Assembly: GCA_002393095.1 (NCBI GenBank)
Contig: DGII01000099.1
Span: forward strand, 1 to 12,791
Direction: 5' to 3'
Source of the DNA: Lachnospiraceae bacterium UBA3826
GTDB lineage: Bacteria > Bacillota > Clostridia > Lachnospirales > Lachnospiraceae
Length of the DNA: 12,791 bases
Shown here: one piece after another, positions 1 through 7,379 of the stretch
How the letters are laid out: every line of letters begins with the position of its first letter
How positions within the stretch are numbered: position 1 is the stretch's first letter
Translations under genes and position numbers: made by a program
The notes under the pieces: model-generated
Database searches by the model: none
What the model was told of the DNA's origin: nothing
Seen by the model: only the letters and a program-made list of their open reading frames with translations

Positions 1-760
1 AAAGACCTTCTCTGATGTTCTCCCAATGAGCCTTTGCTGAAGCGAGCGAGTGGTTGCCGTCGCCTACGAGGAACAGAAGACCGTCGCTGTTTGCAGCCTT
101 GAGAGATGCAAGTCCGTTGATGATTGATTCCGCGATGGCCGAGCCGTCGGGAATGAATGTGCCCTTTATGTGACCTGAACCGAGCATTAGATCCGTATCG
201 TATAAAGGCTCGATGCCTTCGGCTTTGGCCATTTCAAATGCTTTCTCGATCGTAAGACCCTTGGGGTCATCGATAAGGATCATGATATGAGGGAGCTCCA
301 AGGGAGAGTTGGCCCTGATCCTGATCCTCGGAGGGATCCTCGAAAGGACCGTTCCCTCGGTTGCCCTGCAGATATTCTTGTTTCCGGGTTCAAAACTGTA
401 TCCCTCAAGATCTATAGCCGCCATAAGGCCTTTCCTTGAAGGGTGAAGCGAAGTTGCTCTGTCTGTGAGGATGAAGCCTGTACCGAGGCTCTGAAGGATA
501 CCGCTGTTCAGGTACTTGGAAGCGGTCTTAGCGATCGACTCGAGCTTTTCAGCCTCTTCGGCTTTTCCGAGATAGACTTCGGGAAGTACGAGATTCAATG
601 CCGAAGGGGCATCTCCCGCTTTTTCTTCTGCCTTTTTCCAGTATTCCGGCTCGGATGTGTACTGGTCGCAGGCGATCACCGCCCATTTCTCAAGATCCGT
701 GCCCTTTTGCGGAATAAGTATATCCGGCACCGCAAAGCCTAATTCACTGATGGTTCTCAA
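1..760 (-). CDS. DUF1015 family protein (N-terminal 253 residues, runs off left edge)
   Basis: The minus strand is open from a TTG start at 760 to the window edge, giving 253 codons without a stop. A GGGGTGA Shine-Dalgarno lies about 8 nt upstream of the TTG, and no better in-frame start is visible. The protein matches my memory of Firmicute DUF1015 proteins: a CDQYTSEPEYW segment (residues 31-41), IRATEGT-like 'CRATEGT' (131-137), 'RIPPRIRIR' (141-149) followed by 'LELPHIMILIDD', and the family signature 'GDGNHSLA' (233-240). No signal peptide or membrane segment is visible, so it is probably cytoplasmic. The biochemical role of DUF1015 is not established as far as I know. In many Clostridia it sits beside serC/serA; here that would lie beyond the left edge and cannot be checked. 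It is divergent from the WYL regulator. The family call is firm; function is unknown. Confidence 0.85.
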   Translation of the reverse strand, partial: MRTISELGFAVPDILIPQKGTDLEKWAVIACDQYTSEPEYWKKAEEKAGDAPSALNLVLPEVYLGKAEEAEKLESIAKTASKYLNSGILQSLGTGFILTDRATSLHPSRKGLMAAIDLEGYSFEPGNKNICRATEGTVLSRIPPRIRIRANSPLELPHIMILIDDPKGLTIEKAFEMAKAEGIEPLYDTDLMLGSGHIKGTFIPDGSAIAESIINGLASLKAANSDGLLFLVGDGNHSLASAKAHWENIREGL

Positions 761-822
761 TTGAAGTCACCCCGCTTTATCCGATAAAAGTGCCTACCAT
801 TTTATCACGGCCGGGGTCTGTT

Positions 823-850
823 TTGGGAATAAAAATCGTATTTCTATAAA
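823..850 (+). promoter_or_regulatory. Candidate sigma-A promoter of the WYL regulator gene
   Basis: TTGGGA (823-828) and TATAAA (845-850) are separated by 16 nt in the AT-rich divergent intergenic region. An alternative -10, TAAAAT (847-852), would give 18 nt. Transcription would start near 857, leaving a leader of about 75 nt that contains the inverted repeat at 873-906. Recognised by eye only. Confidence 0.4.
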
Positions 851-872
851 ATAAGGAGATTTCGATTTTCCC

Positions 873-906
873 GTTAACTGCAAGTACATTTAATGGTACT
901 ATTAAC
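873..906. promoter_or_regulatory. Imperfect inverted repeat, possible operator of the WYL regulator
   Basis: Two nested pairs of arms are visible: GTTAA (873-877) with TTAAC (902-906), and AGTAC (883-887) with GTACT (896-900). The spacing between outer and inner arms is asymmetric (5 nt on the left, 1 nt on the right). It lies between the candidate promoter and the ribosome binding site at 920-926, where a bound repressor could block transcription. The role as an operator is inference. Confidence 0.3.
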
Positions 907-932
907 CTATCTGACATTCGGGAGGAACGAAT

Positions 933-2024
933 ATGGCTAACAGCGAATTATCCAAGATCAAGATCCTTTTTATCTATGATTATTTCAAGAACCGTATCAG
1001 TTCTTCCGGCGGCAAGGAGGCAGTCTCGGTAAGCGAGCTGATAGCTTATCTCGAGGACTGTACCGGCACCACTTTCGAGCGCAAATCCATCTATGCTGAC
1101 ATAGATAAGATCAATGAATATGTCAGGATGTCAAAACAAACGAAAGATACGGAATGGATCTACTCTGAAGGCAAGAAATACAGGCGTTCCAATCTGACCG
1201 GCGAGATACTGATCGATGAGGCAAGACTCATCGTTGATGCGATATCCACGACACCTTTCGTTGATTCGGATCTCTGCGAAAAGATAGTGAATATGTTCCC
1301 GACTTATTTCACTGAAGGTTACCGTAAAAGGATCCTTTATCCGCACTATGAGAAGGTTGACAGAAGGTGCATCTCAAAACTCAACAACATAAGGCTCGCG
1401 ATCGATGAGAAGAGGACGATCAAGATATCTTACGGCTATAAGCTCGGAAATGAACTGACCGAGAAGAGCGACAAGATAGTATCTGCCATGACTCTGGACT
1501 GGGAGAATAACTGCTATTACCTGATAGCGATCGACAACGTAAAGGCGCAGAAATTGATCGAGGAAGGCAAACCTCTGTCCCAGGCACTCAAAAGATACAG
1601 AGTCGACCGCATGGCCAACATAGTCTTTGTTAATGACAAGTATTTTGATTTCAAGACCGAAAGGCAGAGAGAACAGGAGCTTGGCGCTTTTATCGAAAAC
1701 TCCATCTCGGCTTTCTCGGGAAGCGGTCTGACCAATATCGGCATCACTATAAAAGGCAAGACCAGGAAAGATACGCTCAAAGCTTATTCGGCATTTGCTT
1801 CCAAGGTGAGCGACAAAATAAAGATCGTAAATGATACCAAGCTCGACAAGGGTATCCTGACGATAAGCGTGATGACCGGCTATGCGCCCACGCTTTGTGC
1901 CGATCTGTTTGAGTTGATGATCTTCGATGACGTTGAGATCGAGATCGATAATGACGAAATATGCCGCAAATTCGCGGAATACATCAGTAAAGCAGCCAGG
2001 GCGGCAAAACTTGATAAGCTCTGA
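933..2024 (+). CDS. WYL-domain transcriptional regulator
   Basis: A 363-residue protein of the usual size for DeoR-like WYL regulators. The N-terminal part (about residues 6-65) is a helix-turn-helix region with the family-typical 'ERKSIYADIDKIN' recognition segment (49-61). The middle (about 155-235) is the WYL domain: 'IKISYGY' (163-169), then 'CYYLIAID' (194-201), where WYL itself reads YYL (195-197), then 'RYRVDRM' (221-227). A WCX-like C-terminal domain follows. WYL domains bind small ligands or nucleic acids and tune DNA binding; the ligand here is unknown. Start ATG 933 has a GGGAGGA site at 920-926, 6 nt away. It is divergent from the DUF1015 gene and may regulate itself through the inverted repeat in its leader. 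It uses CTC/CTG leucine codons much more than the genes to its right. Confidence 0.85.
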   Translation: MANSELSKIKILFIYDYFKNRISSSGGKEAVSVSELIAYLEDCTGTTFERKSIYADIDKINEYVRMSKQTKDTEWIYSEGKKYRRSNLTGEILIDEARLIVDAISTTPFVDSDLCEKIVNMFPTYFTEGYRKRILYPHYEKVDRRCISKLNNIRLAIDEKRTIKISYGYKLGNELTEKSDKIVSAMTLDWENNCYYLIAIDNVKAQKLIEEGKPLSQALKRYRVDRMANIVFVNDKYFDFKTERQREQELGAFIENSISAFSGSGLTNIGITIKGKTRKDTLKAYSAFASKVSDKIKIVNDTKLDKGILTISVMTGYAPTLCADLFELMIFDDVEIEIDNDEICRKFAEYISKAARAAKLDKL

Positions 2025-2053
2025 TTGCAAAGAGATATTATTCGATTTATAAT
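2025..2053 (+). promoter_or_regulatory. alaS promoter
   Basis: TTGCAA (2025-2030) and a perfect TATAAT (2048-2053) are separated by 17 nt, an excellent sigma-A match. The -35 box begins on the base after the WYL gene's TGA. The predicted start near 2060 leaves a leader of only about 28 nt, too short for a T-box, so classic tRNA-dependent antitermination is unlikely for this alaS. Confidence 0.75.
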
Positions 2054-2087
2054 TTCTAAGTTTTATTTTTATTTAGGAGTATCACCG

Positions 2088-4748
2088 ATGAGACAGTTCA
2101 CTTCAAAAGAGCTCAGGAAGACCTGGAAGGAATTTTACATACAGAGAGGTCACGTTGATGTAGGTGCCGTATCACTGGTATCTGACGGTTCAACGGGAGT
2201 TTTGTTCAACGTTGCGGGAATGCAGCCGCTGATGCCTTATCTTCTCGGAGAGAAGCACCCTCTGGGAACAAGGCTTTGCAATGTACAGGGCTGTGTGCGT
2301 ACAAACGATATCGATTCAGTAGGCGACAAGAGCCACGTCACGTTCTTCGAGATGATGGGAAGCTGGAGCCTCGGAGATTACTTCAAGGAAGAGAGATGCA
2401 AGTGGAGCTACGAGCTTTTAACAGAGGTATTCGGCTTTGACAGAGATCATCTGGCTGCCACGGTATTCGCAGGTGATGAGAATGCCCCAAGAGACGAGGA
2501 GGGAGCGAAGTACAGGATAGCTTCGGGCTTTAAGGAAGAGAATATACACTATCTTCCGGCAGAGGATAACTGGTGGGGGCTTGAGTACGGTCCATGCGGT
2601 CCGGACTCTGAGATGTTCTATATAGCTGATGTACCCGACTGCGGTCCCGATTGCGGGCCGGGATGCTCATGCGGCAAATACACCGAGCTTGGTAACGACG
2701 TATTCATGCAGTATGAGAAGCATAAGGACGGACACCTTACACCTCTTAAGCAGAAGAATGTGGATACAGGCTGGGGACTTGAGAGGATACTTGCATTCCT
2801 TAACGGTACCAAGGATGTGTATAGGACAGACCTTTTTACGGATGCCATTGCTTATATAGAGAAGGCAAGCGGTACTAAGTACGGCGAGGATGAGAAGCTT
2901 ACAAGGTCCATGAGGATACTTGCGGATCATATGCGTACCGGTGTGATGCTTATCGGTGATGAAGCAAGACTTGTTCCTTCCAATGTGGGCGCCGGATACG
3001 TCTTAAGACGACTTATAAGAAGAGCCGTAAGACACGGAAGGATACTTGGAATGGACAAGAGTGCCCTTACGGATGTCGCTAAGATATATATAGATAAGGT
3101 ATATGATGACAGCTATCCGCTTCTTAAGAAGAACAGAGAGTTCATCATTAAGGAGCTTGACAAGGAGATCGACAGATTCTTAAGTACCATAGAAAACGGT
3201 ATGAAGGAATATAAGAAGATACTTGAGGATAAGAAGAAAGAGGGCAAGGATATCATAGACGGAGACAGTGCGTTCTATCTGTATGACACCTTCGGCTTCC
3301 CCTTAGAGCTTACCGTGGAGATGGCAACGGAAGAGGGGCTTAAGGTAGATGAAGAAGGCTTTGATAAGGCCATGGAGGCTGCCAAGCAGAAGGCCAGAGA
3401 TAATCAGAACTTTGCCGCCAAGCTTGATGTGAATGCGGATGTATTCGCTTCTCTTTCGGAGGATAAGACAAGTGAATTCACGGGCTATGACAGATTAAGC
3501 GATAATGGAAGGATAATAGCGCTTGCCAAAGGGGATGCTCTTGCGGACAGCCTTAATACGGGCGATGAGGGCATCATAGTAACGGACAGGACTCCATTCT
3601 ATGCCACAATGGGCGGACAGTGCGCAGACTTCGGCACAATAAGCACTTCTGATGGTGAATTCAAGGTAGATGATACGGTTAAGATAGCAGGCGGAAGGGT
3701 AGCACACATAGGAAGAGTGGTATCGGGAAGCGTTAAGTCAGGCGCAGAGGCCACTCTTAAGGTGGATGATGTAAGAAGAAGCAGTATATGTAAGAATCAT
3801 TCCGCTACACATCTCTTACAGAAGGCTTTGCAGGTGGTTCTTGGAGACGGTGTACATCAGGCGGGCTCTTATCAGGATGCCGACAGGACGAGATTCGACT
3901 TCAGCTTCGACAGAGCCGTAAGCAGGGAGGAGCTTGATAAGGTCGAGACCCTGGTCAATGATAAGATAGCTGAGGATATAGCGGTCGTTACGGATGTGAT
4001 GAGCATAGATGAGGCCAAGAAGTCAGGCGCCATGGCTTTGTTCGGTGAGAAATACGGAGATACGGTAAGAGTAGTAAGCATGGGCGACTTCTCCAAGGAG
4101 CTGTGCGGAGGTACTCATGTATCGCGTACCGGTCAGATAGGATTCTTCAAGATACTGTCAGAGAACGGTGTGGCTGCCGGAGTCAGGAGAATAGAGGCTG
4201 TGACGGGAGCTAATGTGATGAAGCATTATGCGGAGGTGGAGAGAGAGCTTAACGAGGCCGCTGCAATAGTTAAGTCTACACCTGCGGCTTTGGCTGATAA
4301 GCTTAATGCCATGCTTAAGGAGATCAAGGCTTTGCAGAGTGAGAATGAAGCTCTTAAGAGCAAGGCTGCCAAGGAAGCGCTTGGGGATGTGCTTAATCAG
4401 GTTAAGGATGTTAAGGGAGTCAAGCTTCTGGCAACGAAGGTTCAGGGCGTTGATATGAACGGCTTAAGGGAGCTGGGAGATCAGCTTAAGGATAAGATAG
4501 GTGACGGTGTTGTGGTGCTTGCTTCCGATACGGAAGGTAAGGTAAGCCTTATAGTAATGGCTACCGATGGTGCCATGAGCAAGGGCGCACATGCCGGTAA
4601 TATGATCAAGGAGCTTGCACCGCTTGTAGGCGGAGGCGGCGGCGGAAGACCCAATATGGCTCAGGCCGGAGGCAAGAATCCCACAGGTATAGACCCTTGT
4701 CTTGAGCATGCTTCTGTCGTACTTTCCAAGCAGATCACGATGGGCTAG
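2088..4748 (+). CDS. alaS: Alanine--tRNA ligase
   Basis: Class II synthetase that charges tRNA-Ala with alanine and hydrolyses mischarged seryl- or glycyl-tRNA in its editing domain. I chose ATG 2088 (886 aa) because it has AGGAG at 2075-2079, 8 nt away, and because alaS promoter sequence occupies the upstream in-frame extension back to 2025. The N-terminus begins with the family-typical 'SKELRKTWKEFY' and 'HVDVGAVSLVSD'. Editing-domain zinc ligands are present as H571-x3-H575 (in 'NHSATHLL') and C673-x3-H677 (in 'CGGTH'). The C-Ala domain ends with a glycine-rich 'GGGGGGRPNMAQAGG' segment. A cysteine cluster C185, C189, C193, C195 sits in an insertion after 'GPCGPDSEMFY' in the catalytic domain. 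Length is close to the E. coli enzyme (876 aa). It has its own promoter, and no terminator is visible before rpsU. Confidence 0.97.
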   Translation: MRQFTSKELRKTWKEFYIQRGHVDVGAVSLVSDGSTGVLFNVAGMQPLMPYLLGEKHPLGTRLCNVQGCVRTNDIDSVGDKSHVTFFEMMGSWSLGDYFKEERCKWSYELLTEVFGFDRDHLAATVFAGDENAPRDEEGAKYRIASGFKEENIHYLPAEDNWWGLEYGPCGPDSEMFYIADVPDCGPDCGPGCSCGKYTELGNDVFMQYEKHKDGHLTPLKQKNVDTGWGLERILAFLNGTKDVYRTDLFTDAIAYIEKASGTKYGEDEKLTRSMRILADHMRTGVMLIGDEARLVPSNVGAGYVLRRLIRRAVRHGRILGMDKSALTDVAKIYIDKVYDDSYPLLKKNREFIIKELDKEIDRFLSTIENGMKEYKKILEDKKKEGKDIIDGDSAFYLYDTFGFPLELTVEMATEEGLKVDEEGFDKAMEAAKQKARDNQNFAAKLDVNADVFASLSEDKTSEFTGYDRLSDNGRIIALAKGDALADSLNTGDEGIIVTDRTPFYATMGGQCADFGTISTSDGEFKVDDTVKIAGGRVAHIGRVVSGSVKSGAEATLKVDDVRRSSICKNHSATHLLQKALQVVLGDGVHQAGSYQDADRTRFDFSFDRAVSREELDKVETLVNDKIAEDIAVVTDVMSIDEAKKSGAMALFGEKYGDTVRVVSMGDFSKELCGGTHVSRTGQIGFFKILSENGVAAGVRRIEAVTGANVMKHYAEVERELNEAAAIVKSTPAALADKLNAMLKEIKALQSENEALKSKAAKEALGDVLNQVKDVKGVKLLATKVQGVDMNGLRELGDQLKDKIGDGVVVLASDTEGKVSLIVMATDGAMSKGAHAGNMIKELAPLVGGGGGGRPNMAQAGGKNPTGIDPCLEHASVVLSKQITMG

Positions 4749-4770
4749 TTGATGGTAAAATAAAAAAGTG

Positions 4771-4798
4771 TTGACGAACAGGAAGAAATTGCTATAAT
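4771..4798 (+). promoter_or_regulatory. rpsU promoter
   Basis: TTGACG (4771-4776) and TATAAT (4793-4798) are separated by 16 nt, 22 nt after the alaS stop. It is close to the sigma-A consensus and fits the high expression expected of a ribosomal protein gene. Confidence 0.75.
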
Positions 4799-4839
4799 AT
4801 ACTTTGTGAATTAGGTGTCGAAGGGAGGTCGGGAATCGG

Positions 4840-5016
4840 ATGTCTAATGTCATAGTTAAAGAGAACGAGTCTTTAGACAGTGCACTTCGCCGTTTTAAGA
4901 GAAGTTGTGCTAAGGCTGGTATCCAGCAGGAGATTCGTAAGCGTGAGCATTATGAGAAGCCTAGCGTAAGACGTAAGAAGAAGTCTGAAGCAGCTAGAAA
5001 GCGTAAGTATAACTAA
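4840..5016 (+). CDS. rpsU: 30S ribosomal protein S21
   Basis: A 58-residue highly basic protein starting MSNVIVKENESLDSALRRF and ending in a lysine/arginine-rich tail (RRKKKSEAARKRKYN). This is the classic bS21 sequence and length. bS21 binds the small ribosomal subunit near the anti-Shine-Dalgarno region of 16S rRNA and helps translation initiation. Start ATG 4840 is preceded by AGGGAGG (4822-4828), 11 nt away. It uses CGT arginine codons, unlike its neighbours, which favour AGA/AGG; this fits a highly expressed gene. It has its own promoter upstream and an intrinsic terminator just downstream, so it is probably a monocistronic unit with some read-through from alaS. Confidence 0.95.
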   Translation: MSNVIVKENESLDSALRRFKRSCAKAGIQQEIRKREHYEKPSVRRKKKSEAARKRKYN

Positions 5017-5024
5017 GTACTTAT

Positions 5025-5055
5025 AAGCCCTTGGACTACGGTTCAAGGGCTTTTT
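5025..5055 (+). terminator. Rho-independent terminator of rpsU
   Basis: Perfect 9-bp arms AAGCCCTTG (5025-5033) and CAAGGGCTT (5044-5052) enclose a 10-nt loop. The T-run 5051-5055 overlaps the end of the right arm. It lies 8 nt after the rpsU stop. Confidence 0.9.
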
Positions 5056-5084
5056 CATAGCATGGCATGTACCGGACGGGAGGT

Positions 5085-5969
5085 ATGGTGAATTATCTGC
5101 TTTTATTTCTGGTGATCATGATCTTCGTATTCGGAGTGATCATAAGCGTCGATATTAACAGGTTCGTTATCAGAGATTATACGGTGTACTCCGATAAGAT
5201 CGATAAGGAGCTTAATATGGTGGTGCTTGCGGATCTGCATGACAAGGAATTCGGCAAGGACAACTATAAGCTTATTGATGCGATTAAGAGGCTTGATCCG
5301 GATATTATATGCGCGGCGGGTGATATGCTTACCGCAAGACGCGGCAGAAGTACTGACAGGGCGCTTAAGTTTTTCTCTTATATAAGCGGATATAAGATAT
5401 ACTACGGTCTCGGCAATCATGAGTATAGGATGAAGATATATCCGGAGGAATACGGTGTTGCATATCCGGACTATGTTCTGGCACTTAAGGAGATGGGCAT
5501 AGAGGTTCTTGAGAATGAGCATCTTGATATTGAGGGCAGCAATATACGTATACAGGGGCTTATGATAGACCGTATGTACTATAAGCGCTTTGAACATCAC
5601 AGGATGACGGGAGAATATATAGATGAGCTTACCGGAGGGCTTGACGAGAACAGATATAATATCATGCTTGCCCATAATCCGGAGTATTTTGAGGCTTATG
5701 CCGAGTCGGGAGCGGATCTTGTGCTGTCGGGACATGTACACGGCGGAATAGTGAAGCTGCCATACCTTGGCGGCGTAATATCTCCGAGACTGCGATTATT
5801 CCCCAAGTATGACGGCGGTATATACGAAGCCGGCAAGTGCCAGATGATCCTAAGCAGAGGGCTGGGATATCATACGCTTCCGGTAAGACTCTTTAATCCG
5901 GGCGAGCTTATACGTGTAAGGCTTATGCCGGCTAAGCAGGGTCATCTTGCGGGCGAATCCGCGAAATAG
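5085..5969 (+). CDS. Membrane-anchored metallophosphoesterase (YkuE/LpxG-like)
   Basis: A calcineurin-like phosphoesterase of about 294 aa with one N-terminal hydrophobic helix (residues about 4-21), so it is probably anchored with the enzyme domain outside the membrane. All metal-site motifs are visible: D50-x-H52 ('ADLHD'), D80 ('AAGDM'), N111-H112 ('GNHEY'), H197 ('LAHNP') and H217-x-H219 ('SGHVHGG'). The family hydrolyses phosphate esters or pyrophosphates with two metal ions; the substrate cannot be told from sequence. The start is uncertain. GGGAGG (5078-5083) lies only 1 nt before ATG 5085 and 4 nt before an adjacent in-frame GTG (5088). An earlier ATG at 5067 has no ribosome binding site. 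No clear promoter lies between the rpsU terminator and this gene, so expression may rely on read-through. Confidence 0.85.
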   Translation: MVNYLLLFLVIMIFVFGVIISVDINRFVIRDYTVYSDKIDKELNMVVLADLHDKEFGKDNYKLIDAIKRLDPDIICAAGDMLTARRGRSTDRALKFFSYISGYKIYYGLGNHEYRMKIYPEEYGVAYPDYVLALKEMGIEVLENEHLDIEGSNIRIQGLMIDRMYYKRFEHHRMTGEYIDELTGGLDENRYNIMLAHNPEYFEAYAESGADLVLSGHVHGGIVKLPYLGGVISPRLRLFPKYDGGIYEAGKCQMILSRGLGYHTLPVRLFNPGELIRVRLMPAKQGHLAGESAK

Positions 5970-5975
5970 TATACT
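5947..5975 (+). promoter_or_regulatory. Candidate promoter of the scpAB operon
   Basis: TTGCGG (5947-5952) and TATACT (5970-5975) are separated by 17 nt, overlapping the end of the phosphoesterase gene. A second -10-like TATAAT at 5986-5991 has no matching -35. The intergenic gap before scpA is 39 nt and AT-rich. Confidence 0.45.
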
Positions 5976-6008
5976 TTATATTGAATATAATCAAATTGAG
6001 AGGGTATT

Positions 6009-6809
6009 ATGGCTTTATCGGTCAAGCTTGAGGTCTTCGAAGGACCTCTCGATCTGTTGCTTCATCTTATAGATAAGAATAAAATAGACATATACGACAT
6101 ACCTATAGTGCTCATAACCGAGCAGTATATGGAGTATATCAAAAATATGGAGACTGAGGATATGAATGTCATGAGCGAATTCCTGCTCATGGCGGCGACT
6201 CTGCTCGATATTAAGTGTAAGATGCTCTTGCCGAGGGAGGAGACCGAAGAGGGTGAGGAGGAAGAGGACCCCAGAGCCGAGCTTGTCCAGAAGCTGCTTG
6301 AATACAAGATGTATAAGTACATGTCCTTCGAACTCAAGGATATGTCGATGAGTGCGCAGAAGTATACATACAAGGCGCCTTCCATCCCCCAAGAGGTGTC
6401 TGCCTACAGAGAGCCGGTAGATTATGAAACCCTTCTTGGCGATGTCAACCTGCAGAAGTTAAATGACATATTCAGAGAGACCATGAAGCGCAGGGAGGAC
6501 AAGATCGACCCTATCAGAAGTCAGTTCGGCAATATAGAAAAGGACGAGATAGATCTGGATAAGAAGACGGAATATGTCAAGTCTTACCTGTGGATGAGCA
6601 AGGAGACAAGCTTTAGGGAACTGCTTGAAAAAGCGGGAAGCAAGATGGAGATAATCGTCACCTTTCTCATAATTCTTGAGCTCATCAAGATAGGGCTGAT
6701 AGAGATTAAGCAGAATAAGCTTTTTGATGATATACTTATTATAGTGAAGGATGTGACACAGGAAGAATTCCTGGGTGCTGAGATTGGTGAGGATAATGGA
6801 GAAGAATAA
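6009..6809 (+). CDS. scpA: Segregation and condensation protein A
   Basis: Kleisin subunit of the bacterial SMC-ScpAB condensin, which compacts and segregates the chromosome. The 266-residue protein opens with the diagnostic kleisin N-terminus 'FEGPLDLLLHLI' (10-21) and 'KIDIYDIPIVLITEQYMEY' shortly after. It has an acidic linker rich in glutamate (about residues 78-88) and ends in a winged-helix region ('SFRELLEKAGSKMEIIVTFL' and the following residues) that would contact the SMC head. Start ATG 6009 is preceded by GAGAGGG, about 5 nt away. It overlaps scpB by 14 nt, consistent with translational coupling. Confidence 0.95.
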   Translation: MALSVKLEVFEGPLDLLLHLIDKNKIDIYDIPIVLITEQYMEYIKNMETEDMNVMSEFLLMAATLLDIKCKMLLPREETEEGEEEEDPRAELVQKLLEYKMYKYMSFELKDMSMSAQKYTYKAPSIPQEVSAYREPVDYETLLGDVNLQKLNDIFRETMKRREDKIDPIRSQFGNIEKDEIDLDKKTEYVKSYLWMSKETSFRELLEKAGSKMEIIVTFLIILELIKIGLIEIKQNKLFDDILIIVKDVTQEEFLGAEIGEDNGEE

Positions 6810-7365
6810 GCAGAAGGCCATACTGGAAGCGGTGCTTTTTACAATGGGAGATGCCGTGGAGATAAGCAGGCTGGCTGAGTTGACGGAAGCTGATGATGAG
6901 GGTGTAGCTAAGCTTATAGAAGAGCTTAAGAAAAAATATGATAAGGAAGAGAGCGGGCTTACCATCAATCAGGTGGGAGAAGCATACCAGATGTGTGCCA
7001 AGCCTGAGATGTATGATTATCTTATAGACTTGACCAAGACGGATCATAAGTTCGTCTTAAGCGATTCGGCATTAGAGGCGCTGTCCATAATAGCGTATAA
7101 GCAGCCGGTCACAAGGCTTGATGTAGAGAAGATAAGGGGTGTCAACAGTGATCATGCGATCAACAGACTGTTGGAATTCGATCTTATCAAGGAGCTGGGC
7201 AGGCTGGATGCACCCGGCAAGCCGATACTTTTCGGTACTACGGATCAGTTCCTTCGAAGCTTCGGGGTAAAAAGCCTTGAGGACCTTCCGGAGATCAGTC
7301 AGGTTCAGATGGAGGAATTCAAGGAACAGGCGGAGGAAGAGGTACAGCTTAGACTTGATATATAG
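6796..7365 (+). CDS. scpB: Segregation and condensation protein B
   Basis: Partner of ScpA in the SMC condensin; it dimerises and clamps ScpA through two winged-helix domains. The protein from ATG 6796 (189 aa) begins 'MEKNKQKAILEAVLFTMGD', which is where ScpB proteins usually start. It contains the strongly conserved 'ALEALSIIAYKQPVTRLDVE' and 'GRLDAPGKPILFGTTDQFL' segments. An in-frame GTG at 6775 has a plausible GGAAG site 8 nt upstream and would add 7 residues; I prefer 6796 by family length. The gene overlaps the end of scpA, and the next gene starts 14 nt after its stop. Confidence 0.95.
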   Translation: MEKNKQKAILEAVLFTMGDAVEISRLAELTEADDEGVAKLIEELKKKYDKEESGLTINQVGEAYQMCAKPEMYDYLIDLTKTDHKFVLSDSALEALSIIAYKQPVTRLDVEKIRGVNSDHAINRLLEFDLIKELGRLDAPGKPILFGTTDQFLRSFGVKSLEDLPEISQVQMEEFKEQAEEEVQLRLDI

Positions 7366-7379
7366 ATAATGGGGGCATT

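Noticed and set aside
443..742. Plus-strand open frame of 99 codons
   Set aside because: It lies opposite the DUF1015 coding sequence, whose minus-strand frame is continuous and family-matching. The plus-strand product is cysteine- and phenylalanine-rich with no recognisable domain.
1374..2030. Minus-strand open frame of 218 codons opposite the WYL gene
   Set aside because: The WYL protein in the other strand has clear domains and a good ribosome binding site; the antisense frame has neither.
2025..2087. 21-residue N-terminal extension of AlaRS
   Set aside because: The extension covers the alaS promoter, and the known AlaRS N-terminus begins at the ATG at 2088, which has a proper ribosome binding site.
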